Source of the DNA: Styela clava
Lineage: Eukaryota > Chordata > Ascidiacea > Stolidobranchia > Styelidae
Length of the DNA stretch: 64,000 nt
NCBI RefSeq assembly: GCF_964204865.1
Contig: NC_135255.1
Coordinates: forward strand, 11,189,135-11,253,134
Reading direction: 5' to 3'
Both the position numbers and the translations under genes were made by a program. Within the stretch, counting starts at the first letter, position 1; each line of letters starts with the position of its first letter. This document shows, piece by piece, positions 1 to 12,861 of the stretch. The notes below the pieces were generated by a model that was not told the origin of the DNA, made no database searches, and saw only the letters and a list, made by a program, of their open reading frames with translations.

Positions 1-2057
1 CAAGAGGGATTAGGACATATTTTATTTACATCGATGCATTACTGCTTTATTAATCAATATTTTCCACTAATTAGTTCACCTGCTTGCAATAATAATATAG
101 CTAATCAAACCAGATGCCTTATGTTCATTTTCATATTTGTCCGCAAATTGAAAGTACGTCATCAAATAATATTATACATTCTGGATATTACATCTTGGTT
201 CAAACGTAATTGACAATAATAGTATGGAGCTAGCTGTTATTATTGAAATTTTCGGGAGTAATTTACCATATCAATGTATAATAATGGAACCTAACATATT
301 TTAGTATTAATCAAAATTCAAGATTTAAACCTTATGCTGCACCGTCGACTTTATAAATGGTGTATTCACCTATTAATTTACTACAAACAGATATAAGTGT
401 GTATTATTGGATACACCAAACTTAGTTTATTTCTTGCCTATCTTAGCTTTTTATTTATATATATATATCCTTTTATGGTAACGGTTAGTTTATCTGTTGA
501 GGAATTTGATATTTTAAGTCACACAGTCGAATGTAAGGTTTTGTATTGCAAATGCACTTATTCGTAATTCAAATGAATCATAACGTAACATTGGGATGCA
601 TAACATTACCATTCAGATTGACTAAATAAACTTAGCTTGATTCACTCATTTTCAAATAAGAATTGGTATTGTAAGTTTGCTATATATTTTTTAGTTTGAC
701 AGTCTATTTTTTTTAATTACTGACCCACAATGTCAAATGAGAGTGACCAAGACTCTGAATGAGCCTACAATAAAAAGAGTGAAGATATTCATACTTAAAA
801 AGGGTTGCATTTTAAAGTCCTTTGCTGCTAATATTTTAGTACGTCTGTTCATTTGTTTGACAATGGCATTCTTGTTTGATTACACCTATGTAATTAAATT
901 ACTGCTGAGTTGAATGTTGTCACATTGCTTCTATGTCAGTAGTTCAAACAGAAGAAAAACATGGAAAAAGTGTAACAAATTTTGTTTTGTCGTTATTGTA
1001 TTCCTTTAATATTTTACATTTATATTGCTGTTATCAAAGTACCAATTTTTTCAAGTACAATAGTATCACCCTAGTTTGTAGTGCAATTTTATCAAGTACT
1101 TTTTTGTCATACTATTCATTATTAGTACTTTAATGCAGTAGTTGCAGTCAATGCTTCTTTCATTGTCATAATTTTTATTGCTTATTTGACATAAAATCAA
1201 CATGTCATCATCAGTAGCTTCACAGATATACTAATAATAATATCTGTTCCCCAAATCAGATAACGTGACTCTGACTGTAATGGGCATGCTTTATACTTTT
1301 GATATAATAGGCAGAGTGCAGTAGCTAAAACCCTTCGTCATAGTACAATTTCAACAGGATTGGAAAATGCGTCCATATTTTTCAGAAATCACGTTGTCCT
1401 ACGACCTTAGCTTCATCGTTTCACATAGAGTCGACTCTAGCTTCTATTATAGTTCTTTTCTCTATGTGATGGTTCAACGATTATTATTATTGCATTTATT
1501 TGCCTGGTTGGGAAAAAATGTCTATATCGTGTAATATTCTTATTGAAAGTACCGGTAGTTGGGCTGTGCAAAAGCTTTTATTTTATTCAAATCACCATCG
1601 GAGCACTTGCATTACTGTGCTCTATCATCTTCACTATTTGAATTGTCTGTTTTCAAGTTATGATCTATCTATTCGTTGACCATAGTATGTAAAAAGCTTA
1701 TAAGTGATTTTGCTCATTTGCACACAACTAATTGATATATCACTGATCCGTGTGTGTATATATAATAGTTACTGTGGTAGGATATGTTTTTCTACTTTGG
1801 TGCAGTTTGAATTCGTTTCACTGGGAATCAATGAAGTTTGGCTGGTTAGAATAATGTCATTCTAAGTGAAATAGGGACATTGCTGCTGTTTTAATGCTTC
1901 ATTGCTTTTTGGAATAAGATGTGATCAAATTGCACTAAAGTGAACCAGATCCCAAGTAGGCCCCACTTCAATTTTAAACCAGTGCACAATGTTAAAATCT
2001 TGTTTTAATGTGTTTTGAAGATTAATATAATTTCTTGTTTATTTATGTTATTATTAT
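1..2057. other. AT-rich non-coding stretch upstream of GPD1
   Basis: I see no coding region here. The few open frames are short, low in complexity and resemble no protein I know. The stretch must contain, or lie downstream of, the first non-coding exon and promoter of the GPD1 gene, because a 3' splice site sits directly before its start codon. I could not place that first exon. Confidence 0.5.
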
Positions 2058-2073
2058 ATTAGTTTAATTGCAG
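2058..2073 (+). other. 3' splice site in the GPD1 5' UTR
   Basis: A T-rich tract ends in CAG at 2071-2073, four bases before the ATG at 2078. It looks like a standard acceptor, so the transcript probably has an upstream non-coding exon joined just before the start codon. The matching donor was not identified. Confidence 0.6.
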
Positions 2074-2077
2074 TATC

Positions 2078-3136
2078 ATGACGTCACCTAAGAAAATATG
2101 CATCGTAGGATCTGGAAATTGGGGATCAGCCATATCTAAAATTATTGGAAAAAATGCAGCAGAAAGCGATGAATTCCACGACACGGTCAATATGTACGTT
2201 TATGAAGAAATGATCGAAGGACGTAAATTGACAGAAATAATCAATAATGACCATGAAAACGTCAAATACCTCCCGGGCCACAAGCTACCAGAAAATGTGG
2301 TTGCTGTACCTGATTTAATGGAAGCAGGCAAAGATGCAGATATATTTATTTTTGTGGTCCCACATCAATTTATCAAGAGACTATGCGATCAATTGAAAGG
2401 CCAAATCAAGAAAGATGCCATCGGTATATCTCTAATCAAAGGTGTGGATCACTCTGAAAAGGGACTTCGTCTGATTAGCAGTATTATTCACGAGAGTCTT
2501 GGAATTGATATCAGTGTTTTAATGGGTGCCAACATCGCTAGAGAAGTAGCAGATTCTATGTTTTGTGAAACTACAGTGGGATGTCGGTGTTCCAAAAATG
2601 GCCAAATATTTAAAAACCTGTTGCAAACTCCAAATTTTAGAATTTGTGTTGTGGAAGACCTTGAAACCGTTGAGATTTGTGGAGCTCTAAAAAATATTGT
2701 GGCATGCGGAGCTGGGTTTGTCGATGGATTGGGTTTAGGCGACAATACAAAAGCTGCAGTTATTCGTTTAGGATTGATGGAAATGATGACATTTTCGAGG
2801 GCCTTTTTTGCTGATATCAAACCCCAGACATCTACCTTCCTCGAATCATGTGGAGTTGCTGATCTTGTTACTACATGTTATGGAGGCAGAAATAGGAAAG
2901 TATCGGAAGCTTTTGTTAAAACAAAAAAAAGTATAGAAGAGTTGGAAAAGGAGATGCTGAATGGGCAAAAGTTACAGGGACCACAGACAGCATCGGAGGT
3001 GATCGCCTTTCTCTTGATGAAGGATTTGGATCCGAATGCATATCCCCTTTTCTACTCTGTCTATCGAATTTGTTTTGAGAATATGCCAGCATCAGAATTC
3101 ATCACTTGTTTGCAAAACCACCCAGAACATATGTAG
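2078..3136 (+). CDS. GPD1: Glycerol-3-phosphate dehydrogenase [NAD+], cytosolic
   Basis: Interconverts dihydroxyacetone phosphate and glycerol 3-phosphate with NAD(H) in the cytosol, linking glycolysis to lipid synthesis and the glycerophosphate shuttle. The 352-residue frame matches the full length of animal GPD1 (about 350). Seen in the sequence: the N-terminal Rossmann motif GSGNWG (residues 11-16), FVVPHQ (92-97), SLIKG with Lys121, the catalytic [11 protein letters not shown] block with Lys205, and CYGGRNRK with Arg271 near the C-terminus. These correspond to the known NAD- and substrate-binding positions of the family. The start is the first ATG after the acceptor, and the N-terminus aligns with the family. 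The coding region has no introns, unlike vertebrate GPD1, so a retrogene origin followed by acquisition of a UTR intron is possible. No frame damage is seen, so the gene is probably active. The GPD1-like paralogue (GPD1L) is the only realistic alternative name. Confidence 0.95.
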   Translation: MTSPKKICIVGSGNWGSAISKIIGKNAAESDEFHDTVNMYVYEEMIEGRKLTEIINNDHENVKYLPGHKLPENVVAVPDLMEAGKDADIFIFVVPHQFIKRLCDQLKGQIKKDAIGISLIKGVDHSEKGLRLISSIIHESLGIDISVLMGANIAREVADSMFCETTVGCRCSKNGQIFKNLLQTPNFRICVVEDLETVEICGALKNIVACGAGFVDGLGLGDNTKAAVIRLGLMEMMTFSRAFFADIKPQTSTFLESCGVADLVTTCYGGRNRKVSEAFVKTKKSIEELEKEMLNGQKLQGPQTASEVIAFLLMKDLDPNAYPLFYSVYRICFENMPASEFITCLQNHPEHM

Positions 3137-4732
3137 TGCTACTCATAATCGTTGATGCTTTAATGGTTTGTTCGTTTCATACGGTGCAATTGAATGATCA
3201 ACACTGATAGCTGTATCTCACTGAACCATTTTCACCTCATTCTTTTCAACATCAAAGGATTACAAACAGAGGTTCTAGTACTTTCAAGATTTTTTCCACA
3301 TAATCGTTTCACAAGGTGCATGCAATTGAATTATCGATCAATTTTACTGACTGTATTATGATTTTCAATGATTACTGTATCAACACCTTAAATATTATAC
3401 TGTTTAATTATTTCTTCCCATCAGTTATCTGCAAAACATGTCCGAAGAAACTGAGAAATTTTCTCTTAAGTTTGCTGTAGTTTCATGATGCTATGCAAGC
3501 AAAAAATGTTTCTGACTAGGGTATTTTTATCTATTACACTGCATCAGTGGTAATTTGGTACTTCATTGGTTCTGAAGAATAAAGCATTCCCCAATATAAC
3601 AATTCCCAGCATATTCCTTTCATGAAGAATGACTCTAGGAAATGAATATGTCATATTTTTCTATTCTGTACATTATAATAACAGAACAAATCTGGTTTTC
3701 ATTCCTTTTTATGAAATGCTCCATTACAGTAATCAAGTAGACAATTTTTACTAGTTTAGATAATGATTTAGAAATTTAAGAGCTACCTTATATTTCATAC
3801 CAGCTTGACTGTAATACTAATGGTGAATAAAATGCACTAAAAGCAACAGGCGGTTGTATGAATAGTAGGTAGCACTACAAATTTGAAATTGTGCTTACAC
3901 GCATTAGCATCCAAGATCTTATATTGAGTTTTCAATGAAATTGTCCTACATGCATGTCACAGCTTAAATCAAGGGACACAAAAATGTACACATATGTTCC
4001 AGTGGGTTATGGTACTTACAGCAATGCCAAGTCATTTCGCAAACTTACTCAAAATGTTTAGAATATAATTTGGAACTTGTCAATCATTTTTGGGGGGTCA
4101 TTCCTGAACCCCACCAAAATATACGGATGGTTGTCCAAAGCGCGCAGACGATTAACTGAAGTCGAGCAAGCTATTTTCTCGTAACAAACAAACCCAAAAT
4201 GAGAGAGATCGTTGCCGTTAGCTATACTTCGGCGCAAGCTATAATTTTTGGATGACGTAGTCCGGTGGGGGTTAGAAATAACATATGCAAAACTGGCCAA
4301 GCCCACTAGAGGCACTTGTAGTACTAACCTACACTAGACCCATACATCATCGTCTTGCGCTGGGGTAACATTTGCATATTGGCTACAAACCACTGAATGA
4401 ATATCCATAATGCAAAGTATGAACATTTCTCAAAACATAGTTGCATACAAGTCCTATTGAATGCTAAAGGTCTAACGATGCCAATGTATCTCAAACAGCT
4501 TGCATGTCAAAATAGAAAAAAGTTCATTTGCCATTTATTCAATATAATGTTTATTGATGTTCTGGAGAACAAATTTTTTAATAGAAAGTCATGTGGTGAG
4601 GCAGTGGAGTACAATAATCCAGTTACAAAGGAACAGGGAACTTGGTAGATCACAGAAACGTCTTGAAAGTTAACGATTTATAAGTCTTTTCCCCTCACTG
4701 TCACAAGAAAAATCTTCAATGGATTTACGTTA
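3137..4732. other. Intergenic DNA between GPD1 and POLR2K (convergent)
   Basis: This holds the 3' UTR of GPD1, with AATAAA at 3578-3583 and again at 3826-3831, and on the - strand the probable 3' end of POLR2K, with complements of AATAAA at 4534-4539 and 4550-4555. A more GC-rich block at about 4060-4330 looks like an old repeat, but I do not recognise it. No supported coding region. Confidence 0.5.
3578..3583 (+). terminator. Candidate polyadenylation signal of GPD1
   Basis: Canonical AATAAA about 440 bases after the GPD1 stop codon. A second copy follows at 3826-3831. Which one is used cannot be told from the sequence. Confidence 0.4.
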
Positions 4733-5275
<543 letters not shown>

Positions 5276-5604
5276 TTTCTTTTAACAAATCAATACCACA
5301 TACGGTACCGTATATAGACTACAACTGAAATGTGATAAAAAGATACTTGATTATCTTTTTCTCGCCAAATAAATTCCAATGCCAAACGGAAATTTCGTAA
5401 ATAGATTTTAGAGTCGAATTAGTACAGTAGTATAAGTTGCACCAAATTAAACAGTTTCATAATTTCAAACACATTCCCCACAAGACTTGATTATCGACTA
5501 CAAATAGATACCGCCGTATCATTGTTTGTATGATCGTGTTAATTTATCAAGTTAATGTGTAATATTGAGTGTCCCGTTTCTTATATTTGCTGCTTAATTT
5601 CAGC

Positions 5605-5772
5605 TACAAGGTGTCGCTGACTAGATGACTCTATGAGTCTTTTCGCGACTCCGCGTCAACTGCAACAAGCCGATATCCATTTGACATTTTGTTACATTAT
5701 ATTATTTATTCATTTTTCATATCGCGCATTGTTTTTTGCATGACGAAAATAAATATCTGAATCTGAATCTGG
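5605..5772 (+). repeat. LINE 3'-end fragment with (TGAATC)n-like tail
   Basis: A stretch beginning GGTGTCGCTG ends in AATAAATATCTGAATCTGAATCTG, a short repeated tail typical of CR1/L2/jockey-like LINE 3' ends. A related stretch with the same GGTGTCGCTG and CGCGACTCC blocks lies at 30271-30418 but ends in (GATT)n. This is a 5'-truncated copy with no coding part. Confidence 0.55.
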
Positions 5773-5920
5773 CCTACATCGCACACACGATGCGATCACA
5801 TCATAAGGTATCGGCACCGAAAGTGATAATATTCACTTTGAACTGAATTACTGAAGCAAAGTTTATAGTCACTTTGCTTTGAGAGTACCTACAGCTCACC
5901 GACCTTTGACCCTAAAACAG

Positions 5921-6085
5921 CGTTTCCCAATCGTAACAATGCCCCCTTTTCGCATCCGCTCAGACACTTTTCTCACTCAGACAGATTTTCAAGCATAGTT
6001 GTTAACATTACCTCGTTTTCGCGTTTATTCGTTAGTTTTCAGTTGTGTTTTGGAAACTTAATAAAAAATCATATAATTCAATGAT
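5921..6085 (+). mobile_element. Fragment of a non-autonomous hAT-like element
   Basis: It starts CAGCGTTTCCCAATCG, a hAT-style end. It then follows, with many substitutions, the inverse complement of the subterminal part of the complete element at 14773-16147: shared blocks include GCATCCGCT, CAGATTTTCA and TTCGTTAGTTTT, and it ends near GGAAACTTAAT. The other end is missing. The LINE fragment begins just downstream, which may have broken it. Confidence 0.5.
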
Positions 6086-6121
6086 CACTCTGTCTTCCTA
6101 GGAGTTAAATTAATTGCAGAC

Positions 6122-7731
6122 TTGGAGTACAATAGGTATTTTTCACAGATTGGGCAAACGTTGTCTTTGGCTTTTCACGATGTGAGCGATAATGAGCATC
6201 TAAAATTCATGAGCGCTCCAAACAAATTGTCTATGTTTATGGAAGATGCTTCATTGAATGAAGTGGTAAATATAATCAATTCTTTAAAAACTAACAAAGC
6301 AACCGGGTATGACCATATTCCAGCTTATCTCCTGAAACTTTTGTGCAGTACAATTAGTCCAGTTCTCTGCAAACTCTTCAATTACTCTGTTTCTTTTGGT
6401 ATATTTTCAGATCATCTTAAGGTTGCCAGAGTTGTTCCCGTTTATAAATCTGGAAAAAAAAATAATGTATCCAATTATCGACCCATCTCTATACTTTCAT
6501 GCCTCTCTATTGTTTTCGAAAAGTTGATGCTTAGTCGCCTCCAAAATTTCCTTAATAAACACTCTATTATTAATAGCGATCAATTTGGCTTTCGAAATCA
6601 TCACTCGACTACACATGCAATTTTAGATATAATTAGTAAATATTATGAAATCGTTGATAAGGGTTTGGTTGGCTGTAGTATATTTTTGGATTTAAAAAAG
6701 GCGTTTGACACAGTTGGAACATTATGGGATCCGCGGTACTGTGAGTAAACTATTTTCTAGTTACCTGCACGGTCGAAATCAATTTGTCACCGTCTCTGCC
6801 AATGAATCACCTCATGAACTTGTTTCTGTTGGCGTGCCCCAGGGCTCAGTTCTCGGCCCAACCCTTTTTCTTGTTTATATAAATGATGTAGTAAATTGTA
6901 GTTCAGGAATATTCAAACTTTTCGCTGATGACACAAACATAACGTCAATATCTTCCAGTATCTTTGATTTGTCCAATCTAGTCAAAATAAACTTACAAAA
7001 TATTTCTAATTGGATGAAATCTAATAAGTTAACTATAAATCCTGAGAAAACACAGGTACTACTAATAAATCATCCCTATAATAAAAATATCAAGTATCCA
7101 CATTGTCCTGATTTTACTCTAAGTGGTGTTAGACTAAACGTGCATGACGCAGTTAAATACCTTGGAATATTCATAGATAACAAGCTTAAATGGGACCGAC
7201 ACATCAACTCCCTGAAATTGAAACTATCTAGGTCTGTAGGAATAATGACAAGGATAAAAAATTCAATTCCTAAAAAATCATGCGAACTGTTTACTTTTCT
7301 CTCTTTTATTCGCACTTACAGTATGAAATTGTGGCATGGGGTTCCGCTGATAAAACTAGACTTAATGCTATAACTGTATTACAAAATAGAGCTCTTCGGG
7401 TTATGACCAATACTCCATTGCATCATAGTATGAGCCCCGTTTACAAGCGTATGAACCTCCTAAAATTGAATGATGTTTATATCTATGAAATTGCTAAATT
7501 AATGTTTCAATTCAGGCATAGTATGTTGCCAGAGGCCTTTGACTTGTATTTTAGTGAATGTAGTTCTGTGCATTCTTATGGTACTCGTTCCGCTTCTAAG
7601 GGAGCATTTTTTATTTCACGAACAAATTCATAGGCCCTAAAATTTGGAATGATATCCCAGACATTCTAAAAACATTCTCGTACAAAAAATTTAAATTTGA
7701 GTTCATGAAATACATCATATCCAAATATTAA
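6122..7731 (+). pseudogene. LINE reverse transcriptase remnant (CR1/jockey-like)
   Basis: A decayed non-LTR retrotransposon pol. The first frame (6122-6748) carries the RT fingers, with ATGYDHIP, NYRPISIL and FDLKKAFDTV-like motifs. The frame then shifts, with several residues lost after FDTV. The second frame (6705-7373) has GVPQGSVLGP, the catalytic FADDT, and the YLGIFIDNKL thumb motif. A further shift leads to a frame (7280-7633) reading the C-terminal domain with HSYGTRSASKG. The last codons (IPDILKTF and onward to TAA near 7731) lie in yet another frame. No endonuclease domain is present, so the copy is 5'-truncated. At least three frame breaks make it inactive. The nearest clade could be CR1, L2, Nimb or jockey; I cannot decide between them by eye. 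Confidence 0.85.
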
Positions 7732-8744
7732 ATGCAAAGTTTAAGTCCTCCAATTTCGATGGGATACTGATGTGGACATGTGTCTAATATGCTTATTTTA
7801 ACTTGTTCTCCATGTATTGGTTTAGTGGATTTACACATATGACTAGTGCCTGATAGTTCATAGTTATTAATTTAATAACTGTATACCTACTTTTGGGCCA
7901 CCCTGTATGTGTCATGGTATAGTCCAACTATATGGCTAACAAATTGCAAGTCAATATGTTTTGAAACCTAGCTAGATCTTGGAATTATGTAGGATACATT
8001 TTTGTAGCATTTTGTGATATTTATTCACTCTATTCTTTTTTCCAAACCAGGGTTCAAGATTTATCAATACTTGCTACATGCTCTTCATGTACGGCATCAT
8101 ATATATTTACATAGTGGCTTAGACATTCCTGAGATGTACACATACATGTGTAAATTTTAAATATGTGGTTATTATGCTTTTCAGTAGTTAATGACCTGGG
8201 CTAACTGGGTAAATCTGAAGGTGAGAACCTAAATGAATTTCATTATACAATCCAGTATTCCTAATTCATTTTAATAATTAGATGTGGAGTGTAATCAAAA
8301 TTTCATATTGTGAATTTCATATTAAATCTCATATGTTATAGTTAAAAAAGCATGCACTGTTGAGTGTGAATCACAATACCATTTCATTATAACAACCAGT
8401 TTACTTTTGACGATTCAATAATTCATGGTTTGTCTAAAATTGATATTCATAACTTGTTTAATTGCATTAATATAATTGTTATATAAATTTTTTATTCTTC
8501 AATCATAAAACTCACTTGCTACATTCAAATATATTCCTCCACTCCTTAATTGCGGTTCATGCTACAATGGCTGGTAACTGGCCTCTTTTGGCCCTACAAT
8601 TAGATTATAGTGTACTTGTATATATTATTCTTGGTATATCCTGCCAAATTAATCCATCGTTTTATGTATATTTCATGTCCTGTCATTTATTATTCTGCAA
8701 ACAATTCTAATCATTTTCTGGAATCCCACCTATGCACACCTGTT
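7732..8744. other. Non-coding AT-rich DNA
   Basis: This lies between the LINE remnant and the LTR element. I see no coding region or recognisable repeat. Confidence 0.4.
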
Positions 8745-8920
8745 ATAACAGGATACCGATTCTAGGCTTTATTAAACATAAGAACACCACTACCACAACT
8801 TAACACTGTAAACAATAGAATAACACGCAAACAGTAAAGTGTGCAGTACGACAGAACCAGAGCAATCAAGAGTACATTGTTTATCTGATAATTACACTGT
8901 AAAGAAATACTAACACCACA
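8745..8920 (-). repeat. 3' LTR of the Gypsy-like element
   Basis: A 176-base direct repeat identical to 12686-12861 except for one base. It begins (coding strand) TGTGGTGTTAGTATT and follows a polypurine run, AGGAGGGGGAAAT, which marks it as the 3' LTR. Confidence 0.9.
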
Positions 8921-8934
8921 ATTTCCCCCTCCTA
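8921..8934 (-). other. Polypurine tract
   Basis: On the coding strand the run AGGAGGGGGAAAT directly precedes the 3' LTR, the expected position of the plus-strand primer of LTR retrotransposons. Confidence 0.75.
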
Positions 8935-8969
8935 AAAGATTATTTAACAAAAGTTTAATAAACATTTCA

Positions 8970-11900
8970 CTAATAGTAATGTAAACGATCAATTGGACGT
9001 TTTTCTCTAGTAGAACGCCTAGGAGCCGGGGTGTCTATCTTCTTCATTGGGGATGTTTCGCGTTTTTCATCATCACCAGGAATATTTGACTTTTCTTCCC
9101 CTTCTTGAATTTCTGATTGGTTGATAACGGGATGCGATATTTTTGGTACATAGTCGGAATCTGCTGTATCAGCCTGCTTTACAGGTAATTGAGAATGTTG
9201 ATTATCGGAGGAACTTCCATTATTTTCACTTCCAAACGACGTACCATCACCACACGGTGCAAGATGCTTTGCTGATACTGTTGAGGTTTTACCATCTGAA
9301 TACCGAATATGAGCGTAATGTCTGTTCGCATCTAGAAGTTCCACTTCATCGACGTATGGATCAGATTTGTTTCTTCTAATCTGTCTCTTGAGAAGAACAA
9401 TTTTAGAATTTGTCAGCCACGTTGGAACGGCATATCCTGTGGTAGATCTTCTTGCAAAATTGAACAACCGTTCATGTGGTGTTGCATTTGTTGCAGTACA
9501 CAATAGTGATCTGATGGAATGCAAAACATCTAATAGAACGTCTTGCCAACATTCAATTGGCAAACCTTTTGACATTAAAGCAAGTTTTATTCCTTTCCAA
9601 ATTGTACCATTGCACCTTTCTACTTGACCATTCGCCGAAGGATTGTAAGGAGTTGTTCTACTGTGAGACACACCCTTTTCTTGCAAAAATCTTTTAAACT
9701 CACAACTCATGAAAGCCGAACCACGATCAGTATGTATGTAAGCAGGCATTCCAAATACAGCGAACAATGGAGTTAGATTTTTTATGACACTGGCGGCCGA
9801 AACATCAGGTGTTGGAATAGCAAAGGGAAATCGTGAAAACTCGTCAATTACGCAGAGAAAATATTTGTTGCGATTGTTCGACGGAAGAGGTCCCTTGAAG
9901 TCAATACTTAAACGTTCAAAGGGCTGAGTCGCTTTTACAAGAGTTCCTGCTTCAGGCCGATAGTATTTAGGTTTTATCTCTCTGCGTACAAGGCAATTCA
10001 AGACAGTTCGCTTAACGTCTTCAGTCGAATAAGGTAAATTACGGACCTTAACAAAATGAGCGAATCTAGATATACCTGGATGGCATAAAGCATCATGTAA
10101 TTTAGTGAGGATATTAGTAGAAGGAAGAGCGCATGAAATCCTCGATAGAGTGACTGGTGCAACATTGTCTTTGCCTGGTTTGTATGCGATATCGAAAGAG
10201 TAACCGGATAGCTCAATTCTCCATCTTGTTATTTTTTCATTTTTGATTTTACCTTTGTGGCGCAAATCAAACATGTAAGAGACACTTTTCTGATCTGTTT
10301 TCATGATGAAACGTCTTCCTGTTAAAAAGTGACGCCAATGTCGTACTGCTTCAACTATGGCCATAGCTTCTTTTTCGACCGAAGGGTGTTTAAGTTCAGA
10401 GCCGTGTAATGTACGTGAAAAAAATGCCACGGGACGACCAGATTGATTTAGTGTCGCTGCTATAGCAATATCTGAAGCATCAGTTTCCAATTCAAATGGA
10501 ATATTTTCATCAACGGCAATGAGAACAGCATTTTCTATTAACTGTTTTAGTTCATAAAAAGCTCCAATAGCAGTGTCAGTAAGAGGAAAAGAGGTCGATT
10601 TTGTTAATGATCTGATTCTATTTGAGAAGTTTGGAATCCATCTAGAATAGTATGAAAAGAATCCCATGCATCTGCTCAATTCTTTAGAATTTGATGGTAT
10701 TGGAAGTTGGCGTAAAGGTTTTAATCTTTCGGGATCTGGACGAATTTCACCTTCAGCAATTTGATATCCTAAAATCGGCAATGTTCGAGTAGTCCATATA
10801 CTTTTTGATTCATTAAAAATCAATCCTCGTTGTTTTGCAGATTCCAGGAAAGCAGCCAGGTTTTTGTCGTGATCCTCTTTAGTCATTCCACAAATAGTTA
10901 TGTTATCCAAATATGGAAAAACTCCTCGCAGTTGTTCTTCTTTCACGAGCTGCTTCATTATCCGCTGAAAACAAGAGACCCCGTTTGTGATTCAGAAAGG
11001 CAGCCTTGTGAATTGGTATAAATTTCCCTCGGCTTCAAACGCGGTAAACTCTCTGTCTTGGTGTTTCAGTGGAACTTGATGATAAGCGCTAGTGAGATCA
11101 ACAGTACTAAAAACTCGATATTGTGCGATTTCATTCACTAACTCTGAAATGTTTGGCAATGGGAAAGCGTCCAATAAAGTGAACTTGTTAATAGTTTGCG
11201 AGTAATCAATTGCCAAACGTTTCTTTCAATTTTCTGCTTTAACCACAACGACTTGAGCTCTCCGTGGCGAAAGGCATGTTTCGATAATTCCTTCTCGCTG
11301 AAGTCTTGCTACTTCGTCTCGAATGAATAATCTATCTTCGTGTGAATATCTTCTCGATTTAGTGGCGATTGGATGACAGTCCGCAGTTAAATGTTTGAAT
11401 GGTTCAGGTGGGGTTATTTTCAATGACGAGAAACCACAAATTGATAATTCAGGTTTTTTACCACCGTAGTGAAATCTTACACTTTTATGCAGGGTTTGGA
11501 AATTGAGTCCGAGGATCATATCAGCGCTTAAGCTGTCGATTACACCAAACTTAACTCCGCAATATTTATGATTATTATAGTATAAATCCATTTCAGTACA
11601 TCCAAGAACTTCTACTGAACATTTAGACGATGCCATGGAAATGACATTCTTTGTCGGACGAACGCTGAGCCTAAGAGATTTTACCAGCCTTGGGTGAATA
11701 TAATTTTCCGTACTACCACTGTCGAACAAAGCTCGTACTTTTCGTTGACCGACTTCTACCAAGGCTGTGGCTTGTCGTAATGTAGACGGAACGTATCCAA
11801 CATGAGTATAAGATTTGTCATGAATAGTAGCTAATGTTGAATGTGGTATCATTGCTGAAATGTCAATGCGACTGCTGGAGTCATTTTTCGAAATAGTTCT

Positions 11901-12641
11901 TCCGCGACAGACCTTTGCAAAATGTCCTTTCTTTTGACACTTGAAACAGACTACTTCCCGAGCTGGGCATTTCGATCGTGGGTGTCTACTATTACCACAG
12001 AAAAAGCATTTACTTCTAATAGTCATCGCTGCATTATCTGGCACCGATCCAACATCGAAATTGTTAGATTGTATCGTTGAAGGTGCTGCTCCGACGGAAG
12101 CGTTTTCGTTTATAGCATAAGATTGTGAATTTCGAACGGCAGTTTCCAATGATTTGGCTTGATCAACCATTTCGTCCAGTGTCAATTTCTTATTCTCCAG
12201 CAGTCGTTGGCGTATCCAACTGGAATTCAAGCCACGTATAAAAGAGTCCCGAATATATTCATTCTGGTATTCTTTAGCAGATACGTTCTGAAAGTTACAA
12301 TCTTTGCTCAATTCTGTCAATGCTCTTAAATATTCAGCAACTGACTCAGAAATTTGTTGGGATCGCGTGGCCAACATATGACGTGCATATATTTCATTCT
12401 TTGGCTGTACAAAAATCCCTTTCAGCGTATCTATGGCTTCATTATAAGTTGTGATATTTCTAATATATCTATAAGTTCTCGGAGACACATAGTTTGTTAA
12501 TACTCTCAATTTATCCAGTCCTTCAGTGGGTAAAGCTTCCAAGAAATTTTCGAATGTCTTTTGCCAATGCAGCCATTCGCATTCCGCGTCACGTGTATCA
12601 GGATCTGTGTCTAGTTTCTCAGGCTTTAAAACTTTATCCAT
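8970..12641 (-). pseudogene. gag-pol polyprotein of the Gypsy-like element, two stop codons
   Basis: A single reading frame of 1224 codons from ATG 12641 to the stop at 8970. Order of domains: a gag-like region; a paired zinc knuckle (CFFCG and CFKCQKKGHFAKVC); an aspartic protease with ALFDSGSTENYI; reverse transcriptase with FSTVDLTSAYHQ and a catalytic YLDN in place of the commoner YLDD; RNase H (FELETDASD); integrase with LSIDFKG, HTDRGSAF and PYNPSANGQVERCNG. It ends in a Ser/Asp-rich tail. Two in-frame TGA codons at 11226-11228 and 10992-10994 interrupt the RT; the frame is otherwise unbroken, so both look like point mutations. In the integrase zinc finger the last cysteine of the CxxC appears replaced (CLVRRE). 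The gag and pol parts need no frameshift between them. Confidence 0.9.
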
Positions 12642-12685
12642 TGTGGTTGGTTCGTTAAGTTATATTTTATAAATTGTTATGAAAG

Positions 12686-12861
12686 ATAACAGGATACCGA
12701 TTCTAGGCTTTATTAAACATAAGAACACCACTACCACAACTTAACACTGTAAACAATAGAATAACACGCAAAGAGTAAAGTGTGCAGTACGACAGAACCA
12801 GAGCAATCAAGAGTACATTGTTTATCTGATAATTACACTGTAAAGAAATACTAACACCACA
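12686..12861 (-). repeat. 5' LTR of the Gypsy-like element
   Basis: The partner of the repeat at 8745-8920. The sequence internal to it (CTTTCATAACAATTT on the coding strand) does not look like a standard tRNA primer-binding site. Confidence 0.88.

Larger units (their letters stand above)
8745..12861 (-). mobile_element. Ty3/Gypsy-like LTR retrotransposon
   Basis: A full-length element of 4117 bases in reverse orientation: two 176-base LTRs, a purine-rich primer at 8921-8934 next to the 3' LTR, and one continuous gag-pol frame (12641-8970). The LTRs differ at a single position (8830 region, C against G), so the insertion is young. Element ends read TGTGG...TTAT on the coding strand. No clear target-site duplication was found. 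No envelope-like frame is present. Two in-frame TGA codons in the reverse transcriptase make this copy unlikely to be autonomous. Confidence 0.93.

Noticed and set aside
933-1133. Small + strand ORF
   Set aside because: Hydrophobic, low complexity, no family resemblance, and expected by chance in AT-rich DNA.
2488-2820. 110-codon - strand ORF
   Set aside because: A shadow of the GPD1 coding frame on the opposite strand.
8516-8710. Small + ORF next to the LTR element, considered as an env-like frame
   Set aside because: It lies outside the LTRs, is on the wrong strand and has no supporting motif.
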